From contig JAEEWS010000018.1 in NCBI GenBank assembly GCA_016287765.1, positions 1-44,559 on the forward strand: a stretch of DNA of 44,559 nt, given 5' to 3'. The notes beneath the pieces are model-generated. The model did not search any database. It was given only the letters and a program-made list of their open reading frames with translations, and was not told the origin of the DNA. Both the position numbers and the translations under genes were made by a program. The stretch is from Lachnospiraceae bacterium (GTDB lineage: Bacteria; Bacillota_A; Clostridia; Lachnospirales; Lachnospiraceae). Shown here one piece after another: positions 6,570-14,974 of this stretch; the stretch's first letter is position 1; every line of letters begins with the position of its first letter.

Positions 6570-8924
6570 ATGAATGCAAAGGAAACATTAAAATATTATT
6601 TCGGATACGATTCCTTTAAGCCGGGGCAGGAGAGGATCATCGACTCCATTATGAGCGGCCGGGACGTGCTGGCCATCATGCCCACGGGTTCAGGAAAATC
6701 CATATGCTATCAGGTGCCTGCCATGATGCTTCCGGGGATCACGGTGGTGATCTCGCCCCTGATCTCTCTGATGCAGGATCAGGTCAAGGCACTGAACGAC
6801 GCAGGCATACACGCCGGCTACATCAACTCCACCCTCACCGAGATACAGATCATGAAGGCATATGAATTCGCGGCGGAGGGAAGGTATAAGATCCTTTACG
6901 TGGCGCCGGAGAGACTGGAAAATCTCGGTTTTACGGAATTTGCCAAAAAGGTGGAGATATCCATGGTCACCGTGGATGAGGCCCATTGTATATCCCAGTG
7001 GGGACAGGATTTCAGACCCAGTTACTTGAAGATCCTGACCTTCATTGACTCCTTGGATAAAAGGCCTATCGTGAGCGCTTTTACGGCCACTGCCACAGAA
7101 GAGGTAAAGGAGGACATCTCCTGTGTTTTGAGGCTGGAACAGCCCGACCTTGTCGAGACGGGATATGACAGGGAGAACTTGTATTTTAGTGTTGAAACGG
7201 GAAGAAAAAAGGATGATTTTGTCCTTAATTATATAAGCGAACACCCCGATGACAGCGGGATCATTTATTGTGCCACCAGGAAAAATGTGGATACGGTATA
7301 TGAAATGCTGCAGGGCAAGGGGATCGCAGTGGCGAAGTACCATGCGGGCATGGGGAATCTGGCGAGAAAGAACAATCAGGACGATTTCATATATGATCGC
7401 AGCCCTGTGATCGTGGCCACAAATGCTTTCGGAATGGGTATAGACAAGTCAAATGTGCGGTTTGTCATACATTACAACATGCCGCAGAGCATGGAAAACT
7501 ACTATCAGGAAGCGGGCCGTGCGGGCCGTGACGGAGAAGCCTCCCGGTGTATTCTGCTGTTTTCGAACCAGGATGTGATCATTGACCGGTTTTTGCTGGA
7601 GAAAAAAGATTTCTCGGAAGTGTCCGAGGAGGATGCGGAAATGATCCGGGACAGGGACATTAAGCGGCTTCGGGTGATGGAAGGCTATTGCAAGACCACC
7701 GGTTGCTTGAGGAATTATATCCTGGCTTATTTCGGAGAGCAGAGAGAACAGCCCTGCAATAATTGCGGGAATTGCGATCGTGAATATGCCGAGAAGGACA
7801 TGACTGCCGAAGCAAAAGCAGTGATCAACTGCGTTTTTGAGACAAGAGGACGTTACGGGATCAATATCGTGCTGGGAACTTTGCTGGGAGCGGAGCGCGC
7901 ACGGCTTAAAGAACTCGGTACCGACAGATATCGCACTTTCGGCGCACTAAAGGAACACACGGAAGGGGAACTCAGGGAACTGGTGAACTTCATGATCCTG
8001 GAAGGCTATCTGATCCAGACCGAGGGCATGTACAGCATGCTTAGGATCGGGGACATTTCACCCCTTAAGAACGATGGGGCGAGGGTGCTTCTTAGGACAT
8101 TTAAGGAACGGAAAGAAGTCAGCACCGTCAAAAAGCACGGTAAGAAAACGGATGCGCTTACCAAAGCGGGTTACAAACTTTTTGATGCTTTGAAGGAGCT
8201 TAGGACAAGGCTGGCAAGAGAAGAAGGCCTGCCGCCCTATATAGTTTTTAATGACAAGACACTTATCGAAATGAGCGCCCGAGTGCCTTTTGACAGGGAA
8301 ACGATGCTGGAGGTTCCGGGAGTCGGCGAAAGAAAGTTTGATAAATACGGCCCGGTGTTTATTGAAGCCATAAAGGATTATATGTCGGAGCATCCCAATG
8401 CGGTTACAACCCTTCAGATAGAGAAGAACGAGGAGAAAAGCGGACCTTCTGAAGAAGGAACGGACGGGAAAACGAAAAAAAACGACGGGAAGGCTGACAA
8501 GAAGGAAGCAAAAAAGGAAGCCAAGAAAGAGCCTAAGAAGAAAAAGCTGAAAGAAGATTTTTATATTAAGCCGGAAGATGCTTTACAGTTCCAGTATACG
8601 GAAGAACCTGTTTCATTAGGCGCCATAAGGGACGAAATGAATCGCATCACCACAGCGGAAAATGTTAAAAAACTCTTTGCTACGGATCTTTTCAGATACC
8701 TTAATTCCTGCGGCTACGTGGAGGAAAAGGTTGAGGATGGAAGGACTTTTAACATGGCAACTCCTGCCGGTGCGGCAAAGGGAATAGTACAAAGTGAAAT
8801 GATAAGCGAAAAAGGAAATCCCTATTATGTGCTTACCTATCCTGCGGAAGTTCAGAAAGAGATAGTGGAGCATTATATTAAGCAGCCGGAAGAGTCTGAC
8901 GGCGATGAAAATAATGACATGTAA
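6570..8924 (+). CDS. recQ: ATP-dependent DNA helicase RecQ with long C-terminal extension
   Basis: RecQ unwinds DNA 3' to 5' in recombination and fork repair. Residues 37-44 are Walker A (MPTGSGKS), DEAH is at 136-139 followed by CISQWGQDFRPSY, the TAT motif reads FTATATEEV, and motif VI reads YYQEAGRAGRDGEASR. The four-Cys zinc site spans about 373-402 (CKTTGC ... CNNCGNC), then an RQC winged helix, and an HRDC domain covers about 548-608 (LPPYIVFNDKTLIEMS). Typical bacterial RecQ ends near 600. Here about 170 residues follow: a Lys/Glu-rich linker at about 612-670 and a compact alpha/beta-looking tail up to 784. The start is supported by GAGGG, 9 bp upstream. The tail may add a DNA- or protein-binding function. 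The HAD gene follows after 18 bp. Confidence 0.95.
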   Translation: MNAKETLKYYFGYDSFKPGQERIIDSIMSGRDVLAIMPTGSGKSICYQVPAMMLPGITVVISPLISLMQDQVKALNDAGIHAGYINSTLTEIQIMKAYEFAAEGRYKILYVAPERLENLGFTEFAKKVEISMVTVDEAHCISQWGQDFRPSYLKILTFIDSLDKRPIVSAFTATATEEVKEDISCVLRLEQPDLVETGYDRENLYFSVETGRKKDDFVLNYISEHPDDSGIIYCATRKNVDTVYEMLQGKGIAVAKYHAGMGNLARKNNQDDFIYDRSPVIVATNAFGMGIDKSNVRFVIHYNMPQSMENYYQEAGRAGRDGEASRCILLFSNQDVIIDRFLLEKKDFSEVSEEDAEMIRDRDIKRLRVMEGYCKTTGCLRNYILAYFGEQREQPCNNCGNCDREYAEKDMTAEAKAVINCVFETRGRYGINIVLGTLLGAERARLKELGTDRYRTFGALKEHTEGELRELVNFMILEGYLIQTEGMYSMLRIGDISPLKNDGARVLLRTFKERKEVSTVKKHGKKTDALTKAGYKLFDALKELRTRLAREEGLPPYIVFNDKTLIEMSARVPFDRETMLEVPGVGERKFDKYGPVFIEAIKDYMSEHPNAVTTLQIEKNEEKSGPSEEGTDGKTKKNDGKADKKEAKKEAKKEPKKKKLKEDFYIKPEDALQFQYTEEPVSLGAIRDEMNRITTAENVKKLFATDLFRYLNSCGYVEEKVEDGRTFNMATPAGAAKGIVQSEMISEKGNPYYVLTYPAEVQKEIVEHYIKQPEESDGDENNDM

Positions 8925-8942
8925 GAAAGGAAACAACACATC

Positions 8943-10136
8943 GTGGTTAAGAAAGAATATGCTCGTAAGACAAAGGAAGACAGGCCGGTGGTGGCGATCT
9001 GCTACGACTTTGATAAGACACTGACGCCGGATGATATGCAGGCTCAGGGCTACATTCAGTCCGTGGGCTTTGACGTTAAGGAATTCTGGACCGAGGCCAA
9101 TGAGCTGGCGGTGGAAAATGATATGGATCAGAACCTGGCATACATGTTCAAGATGGTTAAGGAAGCTGAGGGAAATCTGATCTTCAGCAAGGACACTCTG
9201 CGGGAGTACGGGTCCAAGGTAACGCTGTTTCCGGGGGTGGATAAGTGGTTTGAGAGAATGAAGGCCTACGGAAAGAAGAAGGGCGTCATCGTGGAGCACT
9301 ACATCATCTCATCAGGCCTTAAGGAGATGATCGAGGGCACTGATATCGCGCAGAAAGGCGCCTTCGAGAAGATATATGCCAGCAGCTTCTTCTACAACAA
9401 GCGGGGCATTGCGGTATGGCCGGCCCAGGTCATTAATTACACCAACAAGACCCAGTGCCTTTTCAGGATAGAGAAGGGCGTGCTGGACATTAACGATCCA
9501 GGGGTGAACGAATTCTTCCCTCCGGAGAAGCTGCGCGTGCCTTTCAGAAACATGATCTATATCGGAGACAGCGACACGGATATCCCCTGCATGAAGCTGG
9601 TGAACCTGCATGGCGGCTATTCCATCGGCGTTTACAATCCGGATCAGGGAGACATGACCAAGGTTTACAAGATGATCAGGGACAATCGCATAAACCTGTT
9701 TGCGCCTACAGATTATACGGAAGGGTCGCAGCTGGACCTCCTTGTAAAGCAGATCATCGACAGGACTGCTTGCAACGAGGTGCTGGAGGACATAAGCGCC
9801 AATTGCAGGCAGGAGGTGAGGGCTTCCGATATTGACAATGGCGTTACGCCTGAAAAGAACGAGAAGGACGAACTCATCATACGTCTTGAGATGAGCCCCA
9901 ACTTCGTTTACACCCATCAGATCATATGCAAACTGGCGAAGTTCAACAACTGGTCCAAGTACCAGAAGGACAAGCTGCTCTACATCCTGCTTCAGAACAA
10001 CCAGGTGCGTTGGATCGCGGGGGATGATGATGTGAGAAACTTCTATACTTCCATCATGGAAACGATGGAGCCTGACGACGAGAGGGTTACGGAAGCCAAG
10101 GCGTTGCTGGATTGGTTTGCATTAAACATGACGTGA
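8943..10136 (+). CDS. HAD-superfamily phosphatase (397 aa)
   Basis: GTG is the start, with AAGAAAGGAAA about 10 bp upstream and only 18 bp after recQ. Residues 22-26 are DFDKT, the HAD motif I with D22 as the nucleophile and D24 as the acid/base. YIISSGLKEMI supplies the motif II Ser, and YIGDSDTDIPCM supplies the motif IV aspartates. The cap sits between motif I and motif II, giving a phosphoserine-phosphatase-like layout of about 270 residues. The last 120 residues, containing SPNFVYTHQIICKLAKFNNW, are an extra helical region I cannot assign. The substrate is unknown. Near-universal housekeeping use of the catalytic residues suggests a working phosphatase. Confidence 0.85.
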   Translation: MVKKEYARKTKEDRPVVAICYDFDKTLTPDDMQAQGYIQSVGFDVKEFWTEANELAVENDMDQNLAYMFKMVKEAEGNLIFSKDTLREYGSKVTLFPGVDKWFERMKAYGKKKGVIVEHYIISSGLKEMIEGTDIAQKGAFEKIYASSFFYNKRGIAVWPAQVINYTNKTQCLFRIEKGVLDINDPGVNEFFPPEKLRVPFRNMIYIGDSDTDIPCMKLVNLHGGYSIGVYNPDQGDMTKVYKMIRDNRINLFAPTDYTEGSQLDLLVKQIIDRTACNEVLEDISANCRQEVRASDIDNGVTPEKNEKDELIIRLEMSPNFVYTHQIICKLAKFNNWSKYQKDKLLYILLQNNQVRWIAGDDDVRNFYTSIMETMEPDDERVTEAKALLDWFALNMT

Positions 10137-10140
10137 TAGA

Positions 10141-10329
10141 ATGGAAAAATACTGAAAAGTCTTGGAAAGATTTAAGGAGAAACTCCAAAAGTATGGAAGA
10201 TTCCTTTATAATTGCATGGCTGGATCTTCATCACAGCCGGCCGCTGACTTTACAGACAGGTTGGAAGGAAAAGAAGATGATGTTGAAATCGTTTTTGCAC
10301 TTTCAGAATATTTGATTCTACAACTATAG
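10141..10329 (+). pseudogene. Possible broken small gene with an in-frame TGA at codon 5
   Basis: From ATG 10141 the frame reads MEKY, then TGA at 10153-10155, then KVLERFKEKLQKYGRFLYNC followed by a Ser/Ala and Asp/Glu-rich stretch, ending at TAG 10327-10329. The downstream part looks more protein-like than the overlapping frame at 10112-10315. TTG at 10162 could restart it, but no ribosome site is clear. It may be a decayed gene or a chance frame. The rest of the 10137-10462 gap shows nothing else I can name. Confidence 0.3.
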
Positions 10330-10462
10330 TTTCAGCTTTTATGCCTGTTTCAAGATGCCAACATTTGAGAGTGTTGCTGAAATGAGCGAATTGTTCACAC
10401 TAAAAATAAGATTTTATCGGATCGGATTAAAACAAGATTTGATTTTTTGAGGTAAAAATAAA

Positions 10463-10714
10463 ATGTTATTCAGATCGAAGGAAGAAAAGCAGCTGGATGC
10501 CTTGATCTCAAGCATTGAGATGAATATGGCAAATAATTACAAAGACAATGCCCAATCGGATTTTAAGGACTTTGAGGAACTTCTTGCCCGGCTCATAGAG
10601 GAGGGGAAGTTAAAGGAAAAGTCCCGCCTTCTTTATGAAAAGAAGCTGGGGGAATACAAGACCAGGCTTAAGGGTTACACCCATAAGGATCAAAAGCCCT
10701 ATTGGGCAAGCTGA
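10463..10714 (+). CDS. Small helical hypothetical protein (83 aa)
   Basis: ATG 10463 follows TGAGGTAAA. The 83-residue product is charged and almost entirely helical: KEEKQLDALISSIEMNMANN then YKDNAQSDFKDFEELLARL, ending HKDQKPYWAS. The heptad-like spacing of Leu and Ile suggests a short coiled coil or helical hairpin. It has no membrane segment, no signal peptide and no Cys. I do not recognise a named family, although the final GYTHKDQKPYW stretch looks conserved-type rather than random. It stands alone between a possible decayed gene and a promoter for the DUF4003 gene. It is cytoplasmic, of unknown function. Confidence 0.65.
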   Translation: MLFRSKEEKQLDALISSIEMNMANNYKDNAQSDFKDFEELLARLIEEGKLKEKSRLLYEKKLGEYKTRLKGYTHKDQKPYWAS

Positions 10715-10750
10715 AAGAAGCTGTTTGGGAAAGAGGGATCGAGAAAAGAT

Positions 10751-10777
10751 ATGCCTGTTTTACTTGCAGGCATTTTA
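10751..10777 (+). terminator. Probable terminator overlapping the next promoter
   Basis: ATGCCTG (10751-10757) pairs with CAGGCAT (10767-10773) over a 9-nt loop, followed by a short T run. The T run is weak. Confidence 0.45.
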
Positions 10778-10792
10778 GAAAAAGGATATAAT
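10764..10792 (+). promoter_or_regulatory. Sigma-A promoter of the DUF4003 gene
   Basis: TTGCAG at 10764-10769 and TATAAT at 10787-10792 have a 17-bp spacer. They lie 54 bp before the chosen start at 10846. Confidence 0.65.
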
Positions 10793-10845
10793 ATAATCTG
10801 TTGCGGTCTACGGATGCAGCAGATCATTTTATATGGAGGAATGAA

Positions 10846-11847
10846 ATGAAAGAGTTTATAAAAGAAAGATGTGACCGGATGGTTAAAGACAAGAAAATGA
10901 TCCACAAGGCTACTTTTTTCGAGTTTGACATTATGGAGGTTGTGGCAAGCCTCGTTCTCTCGGGTGCCGGTAAAGATGTGGACATTGAAAGGTTTAAGAA
11001 TTGCAGGAAGATCTTAAAGAGAAATGTGGGCTTTTGTTCCTGCATCAGAGGGATAGGAGAAACGCTTACCGTTTCCAAGATGGCTCTGGCGGAGGACCCC
11101 GAACAGTACGTGAAGGACCTTAAGACGGTTTTTGATAAGGCCATGAAGAAAAGGCTCATTAACGGCGATTACATGGTCCTTGCTGCCGCTAATGTCTGCG
11201 ATAATGGGAAAGCTGCGGATGTTGATGCCCTGGTTAAAAAGTTCAAAGAGATAGAAGACAGGATGGAGAAGGAGCATCCCATCCTTACCGGCAGCGAAGA
11301 CTGGTCGCTTTCCATGCTTCTTGCCATGACAGAAAAGAGCGTGGACACCATCATAAACGAGATGGAAGAAGCGTATGACTATATGCGTGCAATGAAGTTC
11401 AACTCTACCAGAAACGGCTTGCAGAATTTGACTCAGGTTCTTGCTCTCATGGGCGGAGACATGAAGTCCAAATGTGATAAGGTCATCAGCTTTGTGGAAA
11501 AGTTGAAGGAAAAAGGTGCGAGATACGGAAAAGATTTCGAAGTGGCTGCTCTCGGCACATTGATCGATATTGATGAGAATGAGGACGTGCTTGTTACCGA
11601 GATCATCGAAACAGCCGATTATCTCAAGGCCTGCAAGGGCTTTGGCTCCTGGCACATCGATAAGAAGACACGTCTCATGCTTGCTGCTATGATCGTTGCG
11701 GAAAGCTATGAGAAGAATCATCTTACATCGATATTTACGCCCCGGATCGAAACCGGCGCTATCACAAGCACTACAGCAGTGACCATCGCAGCCACTATCA
11801 TGATGATGATGATCGTATGCTGCTGCTATATGGCTTCTTCAAACTAA
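10846..11847 (+). CDS. DUF4003 family protein
   Basis: The chosen ATG at 10846 has GGAGGA 5 bp upstream. An in-frame TTG at 10801 lacks such support and lies next to the promoter. The 333-residue protein is all helical, with DUF4003 features: a Cys pair in NVGFCSCIRGIGET, the block DYMVLAAANVCDNG, and a repeat of similar short helices such as EDWSLSMLLAMTE. DUF4003 proteins occur in Bacilli and Clostridia and have no known activity. The last 35 residues break from the family, with a Thr/Ala stretch, then TIMMMMIVCCCYMASSN, a hydrophobic Met/Cys-rich tail that could be a membrane or acylated anchor. It is transcribed alone, from its own promoter, with a probable terminator at 11940. Confidence 0.85.
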   Translation: MKEFIKERCDRMVKDKKMIHKATFFEFDIMEVVASLVLSGAGKDVDIERFKNCRKILKRNVGFCSCIRGIGETLTVSKMALAEDPEQYVKDLKTVFDKAMKKRLINGDYMVLAAANVCDNGKAADVDALVKKFKEIEDRMEKEHPILTGSEDWSLSMLLAMTEKSVDTIINEMEEAYDYMRAMKFNSTRNGLQNLTQVLALMGGDMKSKCDKVISFVEKLKEKGARYGKDFEVAALGTLIDIDENEDVLVTEIIETADYLKACKGFGSWHIDKKTRLMLAAMIVAESYEKNHLTSIFTPRIETGAITSTTAVTIAATIMMMMIVCCCYMASSN

Positions 11848-11856
11848 GGAATTACT

Positions 11857-11923
11857 AAAAATGAACCCATAACCCCGTCCCCGGGGTTCAAAAAATGAAC
11901 CCATAACCCCGTCCCCGGGGTCC
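11857..11923 (-). repeat. Two tandem units of the 34-bp dispersed repeat family
   Basis: Two near-identical units containing ATGAACCCATAACCCCGTCC start at 11861 and 11895, exactly 34 bp apart. The same motif in reverse complement occurs three times with a 34-bp period at 44424-44527, and once at 5520. The block lies directly behind the DUF4003 gene. Confidence 0.85.
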
Positions 11924-11939
11924 ATTTCGGGACGAAAGT

Positions 11940-11983
11940 CCCCCGGCGGAAAAAAATTTGCTTCCCCGGGGGTTATTTTTTTG
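11940..11983 (+). terminator. GC-rich hairpin terminator after DUF4003 and the repeat block
   Basis: CCCCCGG (11940-11946) pairs with CCGGGGG (11966-11972) over a 19-nt loop, and TTATTTTTTTG follows directly. Confidence 0.7.
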
Positions 11984-12061
11984 CGGTAAAATGCCGAAAA
12001 TACCTATAAGGTGTAGTTTACGGAAGGCTTTCAAGGGGATCTCGGGCCGATATAAAAGTAT

Positions 12062-12090
12062 TTGAAAAAAGATGTGTTTATGTATATAAT
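12062..12090 (+). promoter_or_regulatory. Sigma-A promoter of the mbl-flagellar rod cluster
   Basis: TTGAAA at 12062-12067 and a perfect TATAAT at 12085-12090 have a 17-bp spacer. They stand 54 bp before the mbl start. Confidence 0.7.
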
Positions 12091-12143
12091 CTTTTTTATA
12101 TGAGGATTGCTTTATTGGGTTTTTGAAAGGAGTTCCGAGCCGG

Positions 12144-13133
12144 ATGTTTGGGTATGATATAGGAATAGATCTGGGAACGGCTACCGTTCTCGTTTATATA
12201 AAAGGTAAAGGTGTTGTGCTGGCGGAGCCTTCTGTGGTGGCTTTTGACAGGGACACCAACAGGATCCGCGCCATTGGTGAGGATGCAAGGCTCATGATAG
12301 GTCGCACGCCGGGAAACATAGTGGCAGTGAGACCTTTGAGACACGGGGTTATCTCCGATTACACGGTAACGGAGAAGATGCTTAAGCACTTTGTCAGCAA
12401 GGCCATCGGAAAGAGGAGGTTTGGCAGGCAGCTGAGAGTGTCCATCTGCGTGCCTTCAAGTGTTACGGAAGTTGAAAAGAGAGCGGTTGAGGATGCTGCC
12501 TACACCATAGGCGCCAAGACCGTTGCGATAATAGAGGAGCCCATTGCGGCAGCCATCGGAGCGGGCATAGACATTACCAAGCCATGCGGCAGCATGGTGG
12601 TGGACATCGGTGGAGGTACCACGGACATCGCGGTGATCTCTCTGGGAGGTACGGTAGTAAGTGCTTCCATCAAGGTGGCGGGGGATGATTTCGACGAAGC
12701 CATCAGCAGATATTTAAGAAAGACGAAGAACATCGTCATCGGTGAAAGAACCGCCGAGGAGATCAAGATACAGATAGGTACAGCCTACAGAAGGCCTGAG
12801 TCAGTTTCCTTAAATGTTAAGGGAAGAGGCGCAGCCAGCGGACTTCCCAAGACCATCGCCGTAACATCGGAGGAGATGGAGGAAGCGTTAAAGGAGCCTG
12901 TTTCCCAGATAGTGGATGCTATTCAGAGAGTGTTTGAAAAGACACCTCCGGAACTGGCGGCAGACATTGCAAATACAGGCATAGTGCTTACCGGCGGAGG
13001 CTGTCTCCTGTGGGGCTTGGAAGATCTGATCGCCGAGAAGACGGGCATCAGCACCATCACGGCCGAGAACCCCAGAGTGTGTGTAGCTATCGGTACGGGA
13101 CAATATGTGGAAGTAGTGCAGAGCATGATGTAG
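12144..13133 (+). CDS. mbl: MreB-family cell-shape actin (Mbl-like)
   Basis: I choose ATG 12144, with AAAGGAG 11 bp upstream, over the in-frame TTG at 12123. The 329-residue product has the actin-fold ATPase signatures: phosphate 1 motif DIGIDLGTATVLVYIKGKGV, connect 1 residues around EEPIAAAIGAGID, phosphate 2 motif VVDIGGGTTDIAVISLGG, and the adenosine motif GIVLTGGGCLLWGLE. MreB paralogues form membrane filaments that guide cell-wall synthesis. In Bacillus subtilis, mbl is followed by flhO and flhP, and here the same order is seen, which favours Mbl over MreB. A DnaK-like chaperone is excluded by length. It has its own good promoter at 12062. Confidence 0.9.
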   Translation: MFGYDIGIDLGTATVLVYIKGKGVVLAEPSVVAFDRDTNRIRAIGEDARLMIGRTPGNIVAVRPLRHGVISDYTVTEKMLKHFVSKAIGKRRFGRQLRVSICVPSSVTEVEKRAVEDAAYTIGAKTVAIIEEPIAAAIGAGIDITKPCGSMVVDIGGGTTDIAVISLGGTVVSASIKVAGDDFDEAISRYLRKTKNIVIGERTAEEIKIQIGTAYRRPESVSLNVKGRGAASGLPKTIAVTSEEMEEALKEPVSQIVDAIQRVFEKTPPELAADIANTGIVLTGGGCLLWGLEDLIAEKTGISTITAENPRVCVAIGTGQYVEVVQSMM

Positions 13134-13300
13134 TAAAGCTAAGTAAAGCAATTAACGTAAGCTGTCAAACCGGGCAAAAGCAGTTAAACCTAGCAAAGAC
13201 TACACAAGCACTAAAGCAGTCGGTAGAGCAAAGCATAGATATTGCTGAAAGAGCAAAAACATCGTAAGCGGGCTAAGCTATTATCAGGTAAGGAGAACAC
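13134..13300. other. Gap between mbl and flhO with an open but start-less helical frame
   Basis: The 167-bp gap is rich in the pattern AAAGC (GTAAAGC twice, then CAAAGA, CAAAGC and others). One frame stays open into TAA at 13265-13267 and reads as a coiled-coil-like string (KLSKAINV ... QALKQSVEQSIDIAERAK), yet I see no start codon for it except inside mbl. It could be a decayed gene or merely biased leader DNA. A GGTAAGGAG ribosome site for flhO closes the gap. Confidence 0.4.
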
Positions 13301-14083
13301 ATGGTCAGAGGACTTTATACAGCCTGGACGGGCATGAGAAACGAACAGAAAAGGCTTGATGTCATTTCCAACAACGTGGCGAATGCCGCAACAACAGGTT
13401 TTAAAACAGAATATGTAACTTCCCAGTCCTTTGATGATATGCTTAAGATAAAGGTCAGGGACAGATCGGAAAATTACGATACGGACGAGAGGATCGGTAA
13501 AGTCACTCTTGGCGTTAAGATCGGTCAGGAATACACCGATTACGACCAGGGTTCTTTAAGAGAGACCGGTAACACCTATGATCTGGCCATCGACGGTTCC
13601 GGATTTTTCAGAGTCAGAGTGGTGGACATAAGAGGCAATGAGCACATCAGATACACCAGAGCCGGTAATTTCACCATTAATAATGAAGGTATCATCATGG
13701 ATGCCGACGGCAATCGACTTCAGGGTGAGGGCGGAGACATAATAGTTCCCACCGAAGCCGCTGATGTGGTCATAGACGAACACGGTGCGGTCTATGCCAA
13801 CGGAGAGTTCGTTGACAACGTAGATCTTACCGACTTCGAAGACTATAAATACTTAAAGAAATTTGCAGATACAATGTACGAACCGGTGGATGGAGCCACA
13901 GAGGTTGAAAATGCAACCGGACTCATCAGGCAGGGATACCTGGAGCAGTCCAATGTAAATGTTGTCAGACAGATGACGAACCTCATAGTCATTACCCGTG
14001 CCTATGAAGCTAACCAGAAAGTCATCCAGACAATGGATTCCACACTGGATCAGGCGGTTAATTCCGTTGGTCGTGTAAGCTGA
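13301..14083 (+). CDS. flhO: Flagellar hook-basal body rod protein, FlhO/FlgF type
   Basis: The 260-residue protein is a rod or hook-basal body protein. The N-terminal helix MVRGLYTAWTGMRNEQKR followed by LDVISNNVANAATTGFK is the conserved flagellar rod motif, and DLAIDGSGFFRVR with YTRAGNFTINNEG is the core. The C-terminal coiled coil QSNVNVVRQMTNLIVITRAY closes the family pattern. It has the usual FlgF/FlgG length. Such proteins are exported without a signal peptide through the flagellar type III system and stack in the distal or proximal rod. The next gene, FlhP-like, follows after 26 bp. Ribosome site GGTAAGGAG lies 8 bp before the start. Confidence 0.92.
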   Translation: MVRGLYTAWTGMRNEQKRLDVISNNVANAATTGFKTEYVTSQSFDDMLKIKVRDRSENYDTDERIGKVTLGVKIGQEYTDYDQGSLRETGNTYDLAIDGSGFFRVRVVDIRGNEHIRYTRAGNFTINNEGIIMDADGNRLQGEGGDIIVPTEAADVVIDEHGAVYANGEFVDNVDLTDFEDYKYLKKFADTMYEPVDGATEVENATGLIRQGYLEQSNVNVVRQMTNLIVITRAYEANQKVIQTMDSTLDQAVNSVGRVS

Positions 14084-14109
14084 TTTTAAGCTGAAAGAGA
14101 GGCAGATAT

Positions 14110-14928
14110 ATGTTACGTTCATTATGGACCGGTGCATCGGGCATGATCGCCCAGCAGACTGCGGTCGATACCATCTCAAACAACCTTGCAAACGTTAATA
14201 CCACAGGCTATAAGAAAGAAACCGTAGAGTTTAAGAGCCTGCTTTATTCCAAGTTACAGAGAAAGACGGAAGACAACGAGGGAAATCCCAAGCCCGTCAT
14301 CGGACAGGTGGGACTGGGTGTAAGGACCGCATCCGTTACCTCCCGTTTTATCCAGGGTAACATGACGGCTACAGGAAACGCTTTGGATTTCTGCCTTGAA
14401 GGAGACGGATTCTTCATGGTAAGGACAGGAGAAGAGAGCACAGCATATACACGCGCGGGGAATTTCAACATCTCCCTTGCCGCAAGCGGTAATCTCACTC
14501 TGGCGGATGCAGACGGTAATCCCATCCTTTCCACCACGGGAGAGCCCATAGAGTTTGATCCCGAGATCAGCACAGCCAATGTTTTTATAGATGAGTACGG
14601 CAATTTCTTCTACAGAAATACCGATGAGACCATTACAAACCTTGAAATGCAGGTGGGCGTGGTACAGTTCAATAACCCTGCAGGTCTTGAAAAACTTTCC
14701 GGATCTCTGCTCGCTCAGAGTGCAGCATCCGGCGAACCCAGACTTGAGGCTGAAGACGATGCCTTAAAGAGATCCAAGGTGCACTCAGGCTACCTGGAGG
14801 CTTCCAATGTTCAGACAGTGGATGAAATGGTAAACCTTATAGTTGCCCAGCGTGCATATGAAATGAATTCCAAGATAATAAATGCATCCGATGAGATGCT
14901 TCAGCAGGCCAACAACCTCCGTCGTTAA
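14110..14928 (+). CDS. flhP: Flagellar hook-basal body rod protein, FlhP/FlgG type
   Basis: The 272-residue protein begins MLRSLWTGASGMIAQQTAVD, with TISNNLANVNTTGYKKETVE next, the FlgG-like N-terminus. The core has DFCLEGDGFFMVRTGEES and YTRAGNFNISL. The C-terminal helix EASNVQTVDEMVNLIVAQRAY is the most conserved rod element. It is longer than FlhO and has a more usual FlgG core, so it is the likely distal-rod component. It is exported by the flagellar secretion apparatus. Translation uses GAAAGAGAGGCAG, 10 bp upstream. The FlgJ-like gene follows after 46 bp. Together with mbl and flhO it forms the same gene order as in B. subtilis. Confidence 0.93.
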   Translation: MLRSLWTGASGMIAQQTAVDTISNNLANVNTTGYKKETVEFKSLLYSKLQRKTEDNEGNPKPVIGQVGLGVRTASVTSRFIQGNMTATGNALDFCLEGDGFFMVRTGEESTAYTRAGNFNISLAASGNLTLADADGNPILSTTGEPIEFDPEISTANVFIDEYGNFFYRNTDETITNLEMQVGVVQFNNPAGLEKLSGSLLAQSAASGEPRLEAEDDALKRSKVHSGYLEASNVQTVDEMVNLIVAQRAYEMNSKIINASDEMLQQANNLRR

Positions 14929-14974
14929 TTGATGTAAGCAGATCGGCGGTTTAAGGCTAAAAAAGGAGTAACAT

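Noticed and set aside
6690..7343. 217-residue minus-strand frame inside recQ
   Set aside because: It lies wholly inside a well-supported gene and has no recognisable motif. Similar long antisense frames over rpiB-like, hslO and purB regions were dropped for the same reason.
10112..10315. 67-residue frame overlapping the HAD gene end
   Set aside because: Composition is not protein-like and the neighbouring frame (10141-10329) reads better. There is no ribosome site.
13010..13267. 85-residue frame overlapping the end of mbl
   Set aside because: The first half is a shadow of mbl. Only the last half is of interest, and it is reported as a start-less frame.
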